This document shows, in pieces, positions 12,807-24,869 of a stretch of 64,000 nucleotides of DNA; within the stretch, counting starts at the first letter, position 1, and each line of letters starts with the position of its first letter. The stretch spans positions 561,238 to 625,237 of the forward strand of contig WBMW01005313.1 in NCBI GenBank assembly GCA_013396635.1, read 5' to 3'. This stretch comes from Penelope pileata. Lineage: Eukaryota; Chordata; Aves; Galliformes; Cracidae. The position numbers and the translations under genes were made by a program. The notes under the pieces were generated by a model. The model did no database searches and was not told where the DNA came from. It worked only from the letters and a program-made list of their open reading frames with translations.

Positions 12807-13193
12807 TCACAGAATCATGGAGCAGTCCAGGTTGGAATGTCCAACTTTTTGTGGGAAAAGGAAGCCTAGATGAGATTGTTGAGCACCCTGTCCAATCACA
12901 CCTTAAAACCTCCAGTGGTGAGAACTCTACCATGTCTGTGGGGAGGTTGTTCCAGTGATTGATTGTTCTCAGTGTAAAAAAAAACAAACAAAACAAAACA
13001 AAACAAAACAAAACCCAATATATTGATATTGGTGTTATATCAAGGAGAAACCTCTCTCAGTGCACCTTGTACCCATTGCCTCTTGTCTTCTCCATGTGGC
13101 TCCTTGTGAAGAGAGCCTCCATCCTCCTCCTTCTAGCTGCCCTTCAAGTACTGGAATACTGTGATGTAGTTGCCTGTGGACCTTCTCCAAGGT
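12807..13193 (-). mobile_element. CR1 LINE fragment with internal AAAAC repeat
   Basis: The left end, cacagaatcatggagcagtccaggttggaa, is the typical CR1 3' end in reverse complement. It is followed by degraded versions of the CR1 blocks: accttaaaacctccagtgg, accatgtctgtggggagg, tacccattgcctcttgtc and tcaagtactgg. An (AAAAC)n tract at about 12975-13014 interrupts the element. The sense strand is minus. Confidence 0.85.
12975..13014. repeat. (AAAAC)n simple repeat
   Basis: A run of A leads into about six AAAAC/AAAC units inside the CR1 copy. It probably expanded from an A-rich spot in the element. Confidence 0.9.
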
Positions 13194-16100
13194 GAAAGAG
13201 AAGAAGATATTAAGTGATCAGAGCAAGCAACCTTTACTCAGTGTATTTCTGGCTTTCCTTTTCCATATTAGGACAGTAGCAGAGTGGAACTTTCCAGGAG
13301 CCCACATGTGGAACAGCACTCCACAGAGCACCCGTAACATTAGATGTTAGGGACAAGGGTAAAGGACACAGAGAAGTAACTGAAAATGGATGCTGGCAGG
13401 TGATCTTGCCAGTTTTAACCAGGAAGCAAAGGGAACCAGAGTGCCTCGAGCAAAAAAAGTCCCGTTAACTTCAGCTTAAGGAAGAAAGCAAGGGCTGCTG
13501 GGCTATGCTTCAGTAAGCCTTTAAAGCTTATCTTAATTTTAACTGTGTGCCTATCTTTTTGCTCTTGCTTAAATCCCACTGAAATCTGTAGGTTCTGGCA
13601 CGCGCATACATGCCTTGCTGAATCAGCACTGTAGCTTGTTATCTGAATTGCTGTTGTATTAAACATAAACCACAAAAGGTACTCTCCATAGATTTTATTG
13701 TTGTTATGTTGCATCTGCATGTAACATTGAACTGGAGAGTCTTACCTGCCTCAGCGAGGTGCTCAGGTGGAACACGAGCTTCTCTGGCAAAGTGGGTATT
13801 AGGCAACACTCAGGTCGTGGCAGCTCTCTTCCTATCCCGAGAAAGGATCTAGGATCTTGTGTAAGATCTATGACACTATAGTTGCAAAACAAGAATGTGC
13901 TTTACAGCTGAAAACTTATTTTGCTTTGTTTAAGTAAGTGCAATCAGAACATTAGCAGCCCTTCTGCAGACTGTGACCCCTTTCAGCTACAGAATTTCTG
14001 CCACAGAGATGGCTTGTGGCAAAATTCAGATAATGAGGGTTTTTGTGTCAAAGATTATGCTGTCCTAATACTAGGCTACATACTTCAACTATGTAGGATA
14101 AATTAAATTATAGTCTACTTTCAAATAATTCTTCCACTCATTTGCCCAACAATATTTCATCTATGCCTTTTGAAAATTTTTGGCTATTCAGATCTTCAGT
14201 AAGAAACTTTCTGAAATGACTTGTAGTTCTGTGAAGGGCCTCTTAAGAGGGATGTGAAATAGCATACTCCCTGTCTGTGCCTAATGTACCGCACGGAACT
14301 CTGCTCATCTTTGTCCCAAGCACCAGCAATGGAAAAAGGGTTGAGGATATGGTGTAAGTTCTTACCAGGGTTGAATCCTATATGCAAAGAGATGCAGGAA
14401 AGCCAGATATTGCTTGAAAAATAGGAGGGAGATAGTCCAAAATCAGCAATAACAATGCAAAACAGAATCTAGTACATTTTATTGCAAGTTAGCCATACTA
14501 TTTGGTCACCTCAGTCTCAAGTCCAGACCAACTTCTGTTGGTATTCAGTCTGGCAAGAGTCTCTGGCATTAGAAAAACTGCAAAAGAGCCCAAAAAAGGG
14601 CAGTGTGATCTCAGAATGTGTGAAGATCGTGGTGTGAGATTATTCAGTATATTTATCATCTGCTTCTGTAAAAAAAAGAGTGTCTGTTCAGACTCAAATG
14701 CACAGATGTCTAATTGAAATGGTTGTTTTCCACATTCAGCAGTTGCCCAGCACAGTTTGCCTCACGTCTGTACAAATATTTGTGCATAGGTGGCTGGGGA
14801 CTCAGATAAGCAGCTGGAGGCAAAGGATGCTTTCTGGTAACGGTTCTGTCATAAACACGTATCAAAGCACAGTCTCAGAGAGTGAGCCCAGCAGTAAATT
14901 ATCCGTCTCTTCCTTTCTGTTGAATGCAACATAAAGAATTGCCACTGTCAGGTGTCATTTGTCTCATCTGTAATTCACAATTTCATATGAGTATAGGAGA
15001 ATTTAACCGTAACCAGGAGTCCTTTACAAGCTGCCAGGATCTCAGGAACAGGATTTGTAACCTTTCCTGATAGAAAACACAAGCTGAGCTTTAGGAAGCA
15101 GTAATATTTAAGTCTTTTTGTTTTGAAAGTCTTCCTGATTTTCATCTCTTCCAGGTGATGTTTTCAATGTCTTCTCTATAACCAACAGCATTAAAAACCT
15201 GCGTTAAACAAGACACTCTCTGGATTTTGTCACAATGATATGGCTCCAAGGGCTTTAAGACACACACACAGAATACAATGAGTCTCATTATAATGAGATT
15301 GCAAAAGTTTGCCTTTGTGCCTTGCAGCGAGCTGCCAGCTGCGCAGAGAGAGCCGGATCCTGCCCGGTGTTACGAGAAGAGCCCACGTGTACACTGTGAG
15401 CTTTCATTTCCTTCACTACCTGTGTAAGGCCAGGGCAGGTTCCCTGGTCCTGGCGTTTGCTGAGAATGAGCTCCATCCCTGCACCTTTGGGGCAATGCAC
15501 AGAAGCGTCAGACGAGAGGAGAGGAAGTTGGGATCTCCATACACACGAGTGAGCAGGCACTGCGGAGCTGTGCAGGAACATGGATATGCCAAGCCTCTTG
15601 CACCAAATCTTTTATGATGTAACCTTTACAACGAAAATATATTATTTTCCAGTTACCTAGCAGCTGCTATCTGGGGATCAGAAAGCTCCGTATTAGAGTG
15701 TAATTAGGTATATTTCATAACATCCCTGGGAGGGAAGTCACTAATTACAGCAGTTTGTTGAAATTAAAGTAAGTACAATAATGTTTGGTAGTGACTATGA
15801 TATTACTGCAATCTTATATTACTACACTTCAGGCTATGATTGTATCAAATCTCACAAGCCAAGAGGGTTGGGTCTGGCTGGCGTAGGAACAGAGAATGAA
15901 GAACTGAGCTAGGTATTTGCAATTTCTTAAGAAGTCACGTGCTCATAAGTCTCAGGTCATACTAATTTGGTCTGGAATAAATATCCTGGTGCCTTGGTGT
16001 CAGGAAACAGCCTGGAGCTTTGGAGGTTATGACAGTGAAAAAACCTAAAGCCTGTCCTGATCAGCTGTAGCCCTATAAAAATCCTGATTTCTTATGAGAC

Positions 16101-16869
16101 TGGTGATTTTGCAAGACAAGTATATTGGTCATGGCAAGGTGGAAAAACCCAGCTCCTACTTGCAGTTGCCTTGCATCTGCTGTAATGTGGGTGTTACTTT
16201 CTTCTCTTGCATGTAAAAGCCCTTGTGAAATGTCACTGACACCAGTGATGAGGTATTTCCATTGCAGAGCTGGCTGCATCTCAGCACGGCAAGCAGTGGT
16301 CTGCTTACACACAGGAACCATGGAGTCCTTTGCTGTGACAGAAATCCAGTGACGAGAGGTAGCAGTGCTCCTTCTGTCTAAAAATGATTATAGATGTTTA
16401 AGCAGATGTACAGAACGGGGAACCTGCTTGCCAAAAGACTGCAGAAGTTTGTCGTGCTGTCAGTGTCACTGCCTGAGCCAGTGGCCTGGGTGTGTGCTGG
16501 CAGCTGTAGCACCCAAAGCTCAGAGCAGGCTCCAAGCCTGCCTGGCACGAGGTTTGGCGGTACAGCTGGCAGCAAAAGGGCGTCAGTCAGCCCCTGCCTC
16601 AGCAGCCTCTTCTGGCCCCTTGTCCTGCTTCCTCTTTGCTGCTGACCGTGGCACCCTCAGCTCAGTGCTGACTGGGACCAGCACTTCTCTGCTGCTTTCC
16701 TGGGGCTTCTCCTCGCTTCTTCCTCTTCTGCTCCTACCGCAGGAGATACGTCCTCAATTTCGCATGAAAGAGCTCTAAAGTTTTCCCTCAGGCAAGTTTA
16801 CTTAGACCATGACGGCAATTGGTAGTTCTCCCTGTCTTTTTCTCAACTCTTGCACTTTTCCATCTTCAC
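13194..16869. other. Intergenic, no gene seen
   Basis: No exon, RNA gene or transposon was recognised. A short AC-rich run and the near-palindrome aatgagtctcatt lie near 15255-15292. The most GC-rich part is about 15320-15600, with open frames of about 100 codons on both strands that resemble nothing I know. Confidence 0.45.
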
Positions 16870-17150
16870 AGCATGGAGCTGTGCCAGGGGAGGGTCAGGC
16901 TGGGCTTAGGAAAAGGTTCTTCACCAGAGGTGGTCGGGCCCTGGCACAGGCTGCCCAGGGCAGTGGTCGCGGCCCCAGGCTGCCAGAGTTCAGGGAGTGT
17001 TTGGACACTGCTCTCAGACACAGGGTTTGCATTTTGGGTGGTTCTGTGTGCAGGCAGGAGCTGGGCTCGATGGTCCTTGTGGGTCCCTTCCAGCTCGGGA
17101 TGTTCTATGGTACGGTTCTGTGATCCCGTGGCTCCGTGATTCCATGACTC
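16870..17150 (+). mobile_element. CR1 LINE 3' end
   Basis: This is sense-orientation CR1 3' sequence. It contains the blocks tgccaggggagggtcaggct, ttcttcaccagaggtggtcg and caggctgcccagggcagtgg. It ends in tcgatggtccttgtgggtcc and the degenerate terminal short repeats ttctgtgatcccgtggctccgtgattcc. The CR1 3' end is well defined; the 5' end is truncated. It stops about 175 bases before the gap that may hide RP2 exon 1. Confidence 0.9.
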
Positions 17151-17600
17151 TGGGGCTATTTTCCCCGGTCCCGCTGAGAGGCAGCCAGCAGACGGCTGCG
17201 GCCAGCCCGGGTCAGCCCGCAGCTGGGTGACAAGGGGCCAGAGACAGCTCGAAACCTTCCACCCCTCTCCTCAGGAGTCCCATCTGTCGAACCCCGGGGA
17301 AAATGGCTGGGGACAACCGGACAGNNNNNNNNNNNNNNNNNNNNNNNNNNNNNNNNNNNNNNNNNNNGGGGGGGAGGGGGTTAGGGTGATTCTTTTCGTT
17401 CTGTTTCGGGTGTTCAGTTTGGGTTTGTCACAGGGCCAGAGCTGGCTGTCCTCCGCCGCTCCGGGCTGGTGTGCTGGTCCTTGTCGGTGCTGCTTCCTGA
17501 CCCCCTGGACGCCGCCAGGAGGTCTCGGCACTGAGCCTGAGTTAAATACGCTTCTTCCCACCCTCGTTCCAGGTTTCATTTCCTGAGGACCGTGACATCA
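17151..17600. promoter_or_regulatory. Putative RP2 promoter / exon 1 region (gapped)
   Basis: GC-rich sequence with moderate CpG content surrounds the gap at 17325-17367. RP2 exon 2 lies 6.8 kb downstream on the same strand. The first exon (Met-Gly-Cys start, about 34 codons in mammals) is not readable anywhere in the 14 kb between SLC9A7 and exon 2. I therefore infer that exon 1 and the promoter lie in or beside this gap. The assignment is by position and composition only. Confidence 0.4.
17325..17367. other. Assembly gap (43 N)
   Basis: Undetermined bases. The right edge starts with G7-A-G5-TTA-GGG (17368-17386), a G-quadruplex-capable run on the plus strand that could explain a sequencing failure. 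The true gap size may differ from 43. Confidence 0.98.
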
Positions 17601-20177
17601 TAATCCCGCCGTTCTCCAGCCCTCCCGTAGCCCTTGGGTGGGGGAAGGAGGGAGCAGGGCAGAGCATAAGCCTCATCTGTGTGGTTTTCAGCAAACGAAC
17701 CCCCAGACCTTTAGGCCACGTTCCACAAGTGCAGAAAAGAAAATGCGTGAACTTATTTGAATGCTTAGCTTGCTTGTTCTTCCAAACTTGGCTAGGTGCT
17801 CTAGGGTGTCCCCTGAGTCTTTCAAGTAGATTAAGAAAAGCTCTGATGGAGATGAGCAGGAGAGCATGCGTGTGCCCGAGGGATCGCTTCCCCGAGGATA
17901 AAGGTTGATCCGTGCTGGGGTTGTTGCTCTGACGTGCTGCTGGGTGTTCCTGGGGACTGCTTACAGCGAGATGGTGCTGCACGGAAGCTGTGTTTTAGAG
18001 CAAGCAGGATGAGTGTCTGCCAAAGTACATGACTAGGTTAGCATTTGAAATAATATGGCTTAACCGGACAGCAAACTCGTCAGCTAAAGGCTAGCTCCTG
18101 GGATACTCTTTATACTCTGTTTTACTTACGTGGCCCTAACTCCTGTAACTGTAACAGGAGGAGAAAGGACAGGGGAACCCTTGGGTGGGAGAGCCCCCAA
18201 CCTCGTTGCCCAGGGGGCAACTGTTGCCATGTGGGAAGTAGGTTCGGGCTGGCAGGGGAGGTTTTACAGCGTGAGCAAGCTCTCTCTCGGGGCGGGGGGG
18301 AAGCATGTCATACATTGCATATACAACTTCCTCTTTGTATGAAATACTCTGAGAAACTGGAAGAATCAGTGAGTTTGGGCTGTTCTGCTGAACTGCGGAA
18401 GCCATCAGATTGGTGGCTTGATTTGGTATGATACAGCTCAAGAGCATTTATTTCGTGTTCCAGTCCATTCCTCTTGCTCCGGGCAGCCTTACCGTTCGCT
18501 GGTCTTTTAAGTGTACGCTTGGTGCATGAAACCAGGAGAGCAGTGCTGAGACACTTGCTCTTAGGCAAGGGAATACTGAGTGCTTACTGTGCTGAATTTG
18601 TTGATCCCAGTTTGTATTGATATCAAGTCAACATTCATATAGTAGCTTTAGGCATTCTCTCAGATATATTATCCTGTTCTCTATTGCTGTTTCATTTTTG
18701 ATGCACCACAAATAAGTATACTTAGTCACTTCACAATTTGTATGCAAAGTTATATTGGAGTCAGCTGGAAAACTTGCTGCTTTAAGACTCCTTGATCATC
18801 ATGTGCATCAACTATCTGTTCTGAACCTTGAAAACATCAACTCTGTCAAACTCTGCTTAGTGCTGTTTTTATATTCATTTCCTGTTACTTTTAATAATGT
18901 GAGAGGTGAGTTCTAATTTCAGGCTGTCGTACAGTGATGCAGTTCTGCTAGTGGACCTGGCAGTTGGCTACCTTTCTTGTAAGGTATCCTCTGTGCATTC
19001 ACACAGATGGACAAATCTTGCTGCTCAGAGGCTCCAGTTGCCTTCCTGTAAGCTCAAGCCATGCTGACATGCTTACTGAGGGCAGAGTTATGTAGGCACG
19101 CTTAAGTGCATGCTTGTCTGTGCAGGGATGTGAAACGAGGTGACTGCTAGCTGGCAGAAGCTCTGAACTTGAGCAGTTCCTCCAGCAAAATTGTTTCTTC
19201 TGCTTCTGAAGCACAGCATCATTAGCAATGACTATCTTAATAGTGTTCTTGTGGCAAAAGAAGGTTCCTGTTGGTACTCTCTGGTAGTGCAGACCTAGAC
19301 AAAGAGTACTACGGCAAGGTTTTTGTGACCATATTAATCCAGCGCGATAGTCCTGAAAATGGACTGTTCTGTGTAAAATTAAATATGAAATACTGTGTGA
19401 TGCTGATAGATGAATTGAAATTAAGGAAAGTATATGGATTTGAAGGGCCTGGTCAGATTTGTACGTGACCTGACTTAAATGAGAGCAAAAAGCTGTGTAT
19501 TTAAGATACGATGCAATCTAAATTTGGTTAATTTTTGTATAAGTCTGCTGGGATCTCTGTAATGCTTGCTGACCTCTGGATTTGGAGAACTGTGTGAGGA
19601 TTACCTAGTGTGCAGTAGGAGAATCAAAGGATGAGCTTATCCTGAAAACAAAAGGTGTTCAGTTTCTGCTTCTAGTTGTGAAGAATAAGCAGAGCACAGC
19701 TTGTTACAGAGTACGTTATCACTGCGTAACATCCTGGAGATTTGTCATGTGTTTGTATTGCTAGGCTGTCAGGACAGTCCCCTTCTGACCAACTGTGAAA
19801 GAGGAACTTGGTGGTGCCTGAAGCTCCTCAGCCTTCAGCCACGATTTCACCTAGGCCATAAGATGGCACTTCTGTTCTCGGTCTCCCTTTTCCCTTCCTA
19901 CCTTATTACATTCTGTGTGACTAAACAGTGTTTACATACAGGAGTGGAATGATAAATAACTACAGCAGTAATGGAACGTAGTTCCTTTACAGGAACTGGT
20001 TCTTTGTGTTTTGAGATGGCTGATACAGCTATGTTCTGTGATCTCCTGTGCAAGGAGGAGAAACACTAAAGGCTGCATTGAGTTTTTTGTTGTTGTTTCT
20101 TATCTTCAAAGAAGTAGGGTTAGATGAATTATGATTGCAATGACATTCAAAGCTCAGAGGGACTTCCCTTCCTAGAA

Positions 20178-20197
20178 TTTTTTTTTTTTTTTTTTTT
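20178..20197. repeat. Poly(T) tract
   Basis: A run of about 20 T, with no recognisable retrocopy on its right side. Confidence 0.95.
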
Positions 20198-21958
20198 ACT
20201 TTTTGAGGGGAAATGTAAGATCTTGTTTTATGTCAATTGACTTGCAGATGAAGTGTTGTAGTTGATAGGAAACACGTAACAATGATTACTATCAGGCTCT
20301 GACAGCTGTATTCAAACTGTTAAAAACAAAATTAGACAAAAAACCAAAACCCAACCAAACAAGAAGTCCCCACAAACTCACTACATAAATCATAGTTTTC
20401 TATTCGTGACTTCACATTTCAGGATTCTGCTGGAATGGTCTGAGCTGGTATGGATTTCCTGCATTGTCTAGATCTCTTATACCTAACCTTTTTATATTTC
20501 ATTTTTGAATAAATATAAAATCACTTTAATCTTTTGTTTCTTTGTTTGTTTCTAACTAGATAGTGGGAGATCTTGTCCTTAAATCTGATACATCTCTGTT
20601 AGTAGTGTACCAGAAAAATTACTGCTATATTTCTTATAATGTACCCCACAACTGTGAGATAGTCCACAGTTTAATATTAAACAATACTTTCAGTTAAATC
20701 TGATAAATGTGTGGAGTAGCTTTTCTTTCTTCTTCTATCTGTAGTATTTGGCAACAGTTTGTTGTTCAGACAAGTATGAGAGTGACTGTTCTGTGTTATC
20801 ATTGGTTCCCTGAAAGAAGGGGAAGATTTTGAGGAAGAGAATGAGATGTGGCTTTGGGCTGTTATATTGCTCATGTTTAAAATCAAGCTGTACAGGAGAT
20901 ACTCCACGAAGAAAAACTCTGTGACAGTGTCTAGTATCAGCATGCATTGTCTCTCTTCCCACTTTTTCTTGCTGCTTAGGAACCTAGATATCAGCCAGAG
21001 GTGAGTAACTTCAACAGACACTTTTCTCCAGAGGATGTTGCAATTCAGTGCTGAAGGGCACCAATCCCATTTAAGCCTGAATACGAAGAATTGTCCAGGC
21101 CTGGAATGCACTTCTCTTACTTCCTTTCTGTTAATTCCCCTATTGACAAAAATAGCACAAAGCCTCTTAAGTCTGTGCGCTTACCCTATAACAGCGGCTT
21201 TTAATGTCACTGTGTCAGCAGCCAACTCTTATATACTCCTAACTATATACAGATTTGGAGCTGAACTGTTGTTACAATTTAGAGAGATAGGGAATGATTT
21301 TTGAGAACGATATTTAAGAGACCTTTGTGTCAGTGGTTTAGACAGACTTCAGAATTATTGCTTGCTTTGCAGGGTAGATACAAGTAACTAGGGGAGAGCC
21401 ACAATCCATTAAAACCTGCAGTGCCTCCTCGTATTTGTAGTGGCATATCATTGCTGACTGGAACTCCTTTCTTGATCAACCACGCAAAACATTCTTGTTA
21501 GGACATGAACTCACACCAGAAAGCAGCTGTTGGGGACCTTGGTGATTCTAGGTACAGCTAGCGCTAAAAATTTTGAGGGTCTGGTACTTGTCAGTCTTTT
21601 TCCAAGTGGGAGCTGCCTGGTCGTGGTACCAGTAAGCTGAGGGGTGGTGGCTGAAGAGAGGTGCTTCATTTGCAGCCTTTGTGTCTGGCCTCTGGCCTTC
21701 TTGCGAGACAAGCATTGGCAGGAAGGAACACTGGTTAATGCACCTTCTGCTTGTTGCTGCAGAACTCACTAGAGTTCAAAGCAACCATGACAAACTTTGC
21801 TTGCCTTCACTTCTTTTTTTTGTGCGTTAAAATCCCCACTTTGTACAATTTATTCTCTGGTCCTTTGTAATAGACCTATCAGCAATGTTGCTTCCAACGA
21901 CCACAGCTGAGACTTCGTCCTTATGTCAAGGGGAAATACTGTTGTGTAAGCAGGGACT

Positions 21959-21959
21959 T

Positions 21960-21990
<31 letters not shown>

Positions 21991-22003
21991 TTATTTTTTT
22001 TTT
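21959..22003. repeat. (TTA)n/(TTTA)n low-complexity tract
   Basis: About five TTA units are followed by TTTA units and a T run. Confidence 0.95.
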
Positions 22004-22231
22004 GGTCATCAGATCTGGTCGTTTTAGGTGACATTATGGAATTGTTCCTGAACCTACACGTAGCACTTTGATTAAAAGGTTTCAGCTCTTGAGCTGTGCC
22101 TGTATCTATTAATACAGAAGTCACTCTACTCTTAATCTCTCTAAATTCAGCTGAAAGCAATAAAACTTGCACCTGTAAGTACTGTAATTGTTTGGAATTA
22201 TACCAGTCTGGGGAAAAGGACTTTTTAAAAG

Positions 22232-22772
22232 ACAGGTATGTTGCTCTGAAAGTAATGCCTCTATGGAAATGACAACAGATACAAAGAGCACAATCTCACT
22301 ATTTGATAGAGTAAATTCTCAGCTACAAAACACTGTTTTTCAACATAGGCATCACCATGAGCTCTGCATTTTCACTAGTGATGAACAAGAGCTGTATGCC
22401 AGGCTTGTAACAATCTGCACCACTGGAGGTGATCACTGTCGCTGCTGCTGAAATGCACCACCACTGCCTCACTGTGATCACATCCACTGTTTGGTCTCCA
22501 TCAACGTTCAGCAAGTGTTGATGAATGTCAGTGGGTGCCATTTTTTCCTCATGGAGGAATTGAACCCCACCCGTTTGCTCCATCAGCACTCCCATATCAG
22601 ACGCCATTGGGTCAGACTGCCTCTCTGCTGCCATCTGTCACACAGCAACAACATGGAATGAAATATTGATGGGAAGGTTCAACCTCTACTGCTATCCCAC
22701 CAAACATCTGCCTCTGATGTTGGGGGACAACATAATAAAATAGGAGGCATTACTTTTGGAGCAGCACTGTAT
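22232..22772 (-). mobile_element. Galluhop/Mariner1_GG-like mariner, short copy
   Basis: The ends form an imperfect terminal inverted repeat. The left end reads TTGCTCTGAAAGTAATGCCTC, and the reverse complement of the right end reads TGCTCCAAAAGTAATGCCTC, just inside a CACTGTATA flank. This end is characteristic of the short mariner family common in chicken. On the minus strand an open frame (22323-22634) contains the mariner-like helix-turn-helix phrase FLHEEKMAPTDIHQHLLNV, followed by DQTVDV. That phrase is the transposase N-terminal DNA-binding region. At about 540 bases the copy lacks most of the catalytic DDD region of a full mariner (about 1.3 kb), so it is a non-autonomous derivative. 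It sits in RP2 intron 1. Confidence 0.9.
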
Positions 22773-24203
22773 ATTAGGGGATGGAGAGTGAAACATCTGT
22801 CTGGGGGAGATGGATAGATTTGGACAGAATTATTTGAAGTTTCCTTTAGAAGTGAAGGATAAGTAGATGAGACTTGTAAGGAGTTCACATTCATGGAGAA
22901 GATTCATCAGTTGCAAACTTAAGTTTGTGTCAGTTACAGAACATAGAAGACTACAGTTTATCAGTTAGCAGACACACACAGCTTCCAGTAGCTATTCCAG
23001 GCAAAAGCTGCCTAGAGTGAGCTGTTGTAGTGCATGTCTGATGAAAGCACACCCTGGTTTGTGGTTTGAGAGACTAAAGACCTTTTTCTGGTCCCTAATC
23101 TTGCGTGAATGTTTGAAATACTGGGAAGGAGGAATTTCATACAAATTGAGCTATCTAGGAACTGTTGTAGTGCACTAACACTGCTTACAGCACAGCAAGC
23201 TTTAAGGCCTTCAGGCTAAATCAAGTGGCAGGTTTGTGAAGTGATCTGGTGTCAGATTGGTTCAGGTACTTGTATACTTCAAGTGCTGTTTTAATAAGCT
23301 TTCACAAGAGGGCAGAGTAGAATTCACTCTGGGAACCAAGATTGCCTTGACTGTAACGAGAAGGAAGCCAGCTCAGATTCCTTTGGTGTTATGACAGCAG
23401 CTGCTGTATTATTCATGCTGCATCATGTGCCATCCTCAGCACTGCATGGCTCCTCAGTCACCGCTCCCGAGCACGGCGTGCCAGGGAAGGCCACGGATTC
23501 TCTCCCAGGCAGAGGAATGCTGGAGAGTGGAGGAGGAGAGGTCTGTAAACGTGACCCCTGTGCCAGCACTGCCAGTGTTTGCTAGTTGCTCATAGCTAAC
23601 ACAATCACATAGCTGTTTTTAGCACAAAAATCCTGGGGCTGTTAGCACAAGATAATGCCGTGGCATGGATAAGCAAGCTCTTTGTTGTTTGCAAACATAG
23701 TGAAGGAGATACTGCTTGAAAGTAGCAAGGTTTTCTTGCAATGTGTTGAGGTGTGGTAACATAAGACCAAGAAAGCTACTTGAAAAGGAAATACCATGTC
23801 TTCCTAGCTTTATGAATCTTTAATTATGTTGGCCAATTCATTCATTACTGTTGTTACCATAATACCCGGGACCATCATTCCTGTTGAAACAGTTTAGAAA
23901 CCCCACCCCTGATTTCCTTGTTAGAGAACAAACTGAGTTGTGATGGGGTTTGTTTATTTTCTTTTTTTCCTGGAATACCTCAGAAGTTTAGTTTCAGCTC
24001 TTTGTACCTCAATACTATGCGTTCCAGTAGCTTAGCTAAAAGGATCTTTCATCACTCTGATATCTATTCTTTGAAGTTTTCTGGCAGGTTATTCTGTACA
24101 ACTCTGCAGTATCTCACCTAATCCAAATCAATTAACATTTGGCATTATAGTATTTTCTGTATGTGAAGACTTTCACATTTTATTTCTCTCTTTCTTCCTT
24201 CAG
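22773..24203 (+). other. RP2 intron 1 (3' part)
   Basis: Non-coding sequence ending in a good splice acceptor: a pyrimidine-rich run (ttctctctttcttccttcag) directly before exon 2 at 24204. Nothing else was recognised. Confidence 0.7.
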
Positions 24204-24869
24204 GTTGATCCGAAAGATTACACTTTTTCTGGACTTAAAGATGAAACTGTGGGTCGACTCCCTGGAAAGGTAGCAGGGCAGCAATTCGTCATTCAGGACT
24301 GTGAGAACTGTAGAATCTACATATTTGACCACTCTGCTACGATCACTATTGATGACTGTGTAAACTGCCAAATCTTCTTAGGACCAATAAAAGGCAGTGT
24401 GTTTTTCCGTGACTGCAAAGATTGCAAATGCATAGTAGCCTGCCAACAGTTTCGCACTCGGGACTGCAGAAAGCTGGAGGTATTCTTGTGTTGTGCCACC
24501 CAACCCATTATTGAGTCCTCCACAGGTATGAAATTTGGTTGTTTCCAGTACTATTATCCTGAGCTTGCTCTACAGTTTAAAGATGCTGGACTGAGTATCT
24601 TCAATAACACGTGGAGCAACATCCATGACTTTACTCCTGTGTCAGGAGAAAATAACTGGGGCCTTTTGCCTGAGAATGCTGTGGTTCAAGATTATGTTCC
24701 TCTGCCCAGCTCTGAAGAGCTGAAAGCTGTCAGAATTTCTACAGATGCTATGAAGAGCATAATACCAATAACTCGAGGGCAAAGACAGAAAAGCAGTGAT
24801 GAATCGTGTTTGGCTGTGTTTTTTGCTGGTGACTACACAACTGCGAATGCCAGAAAGTTAATTGATGAG
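24204..24869 (+). CDS. RP2: RP2 exon 2 (TBCC/C-CAP domain)
   Basis: 666 bases, 222 codons, phase 0 at both ends. It begins VDPKDYTFSGLKDETVGRLP after the acceptor cttcag and ends NARKLIDE before the donor GAG|GTAAGT. It contains QDCENC, DDCVNC and FRDCKDCKC, then QQFRTRDCRKLEVFLCC with the catalytic Arg, and NNTWSNIHDFTPVSG. All cysteines that I recall as disease positions in humans (Cys86, Cys108) are conserved. This is the usual single large RP2 exon; its neighbours are intron 1 with the mariner and intron 2 with the LTR. Confidence 0.97.

Larger units (their letters stand above)
17601..22231 (+). other. Probable RP2 intron 1 (first part)
   Basis: If RP2 exon 1 lies in the 17.3 kb gap, this is intron. 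I saw no exon with convincing splice sites and protein similarity. It holds a 20-base T run at 20178-20197 and a TTA/TTTA-rich tract at 21959-22003. Confidence 0.45.
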
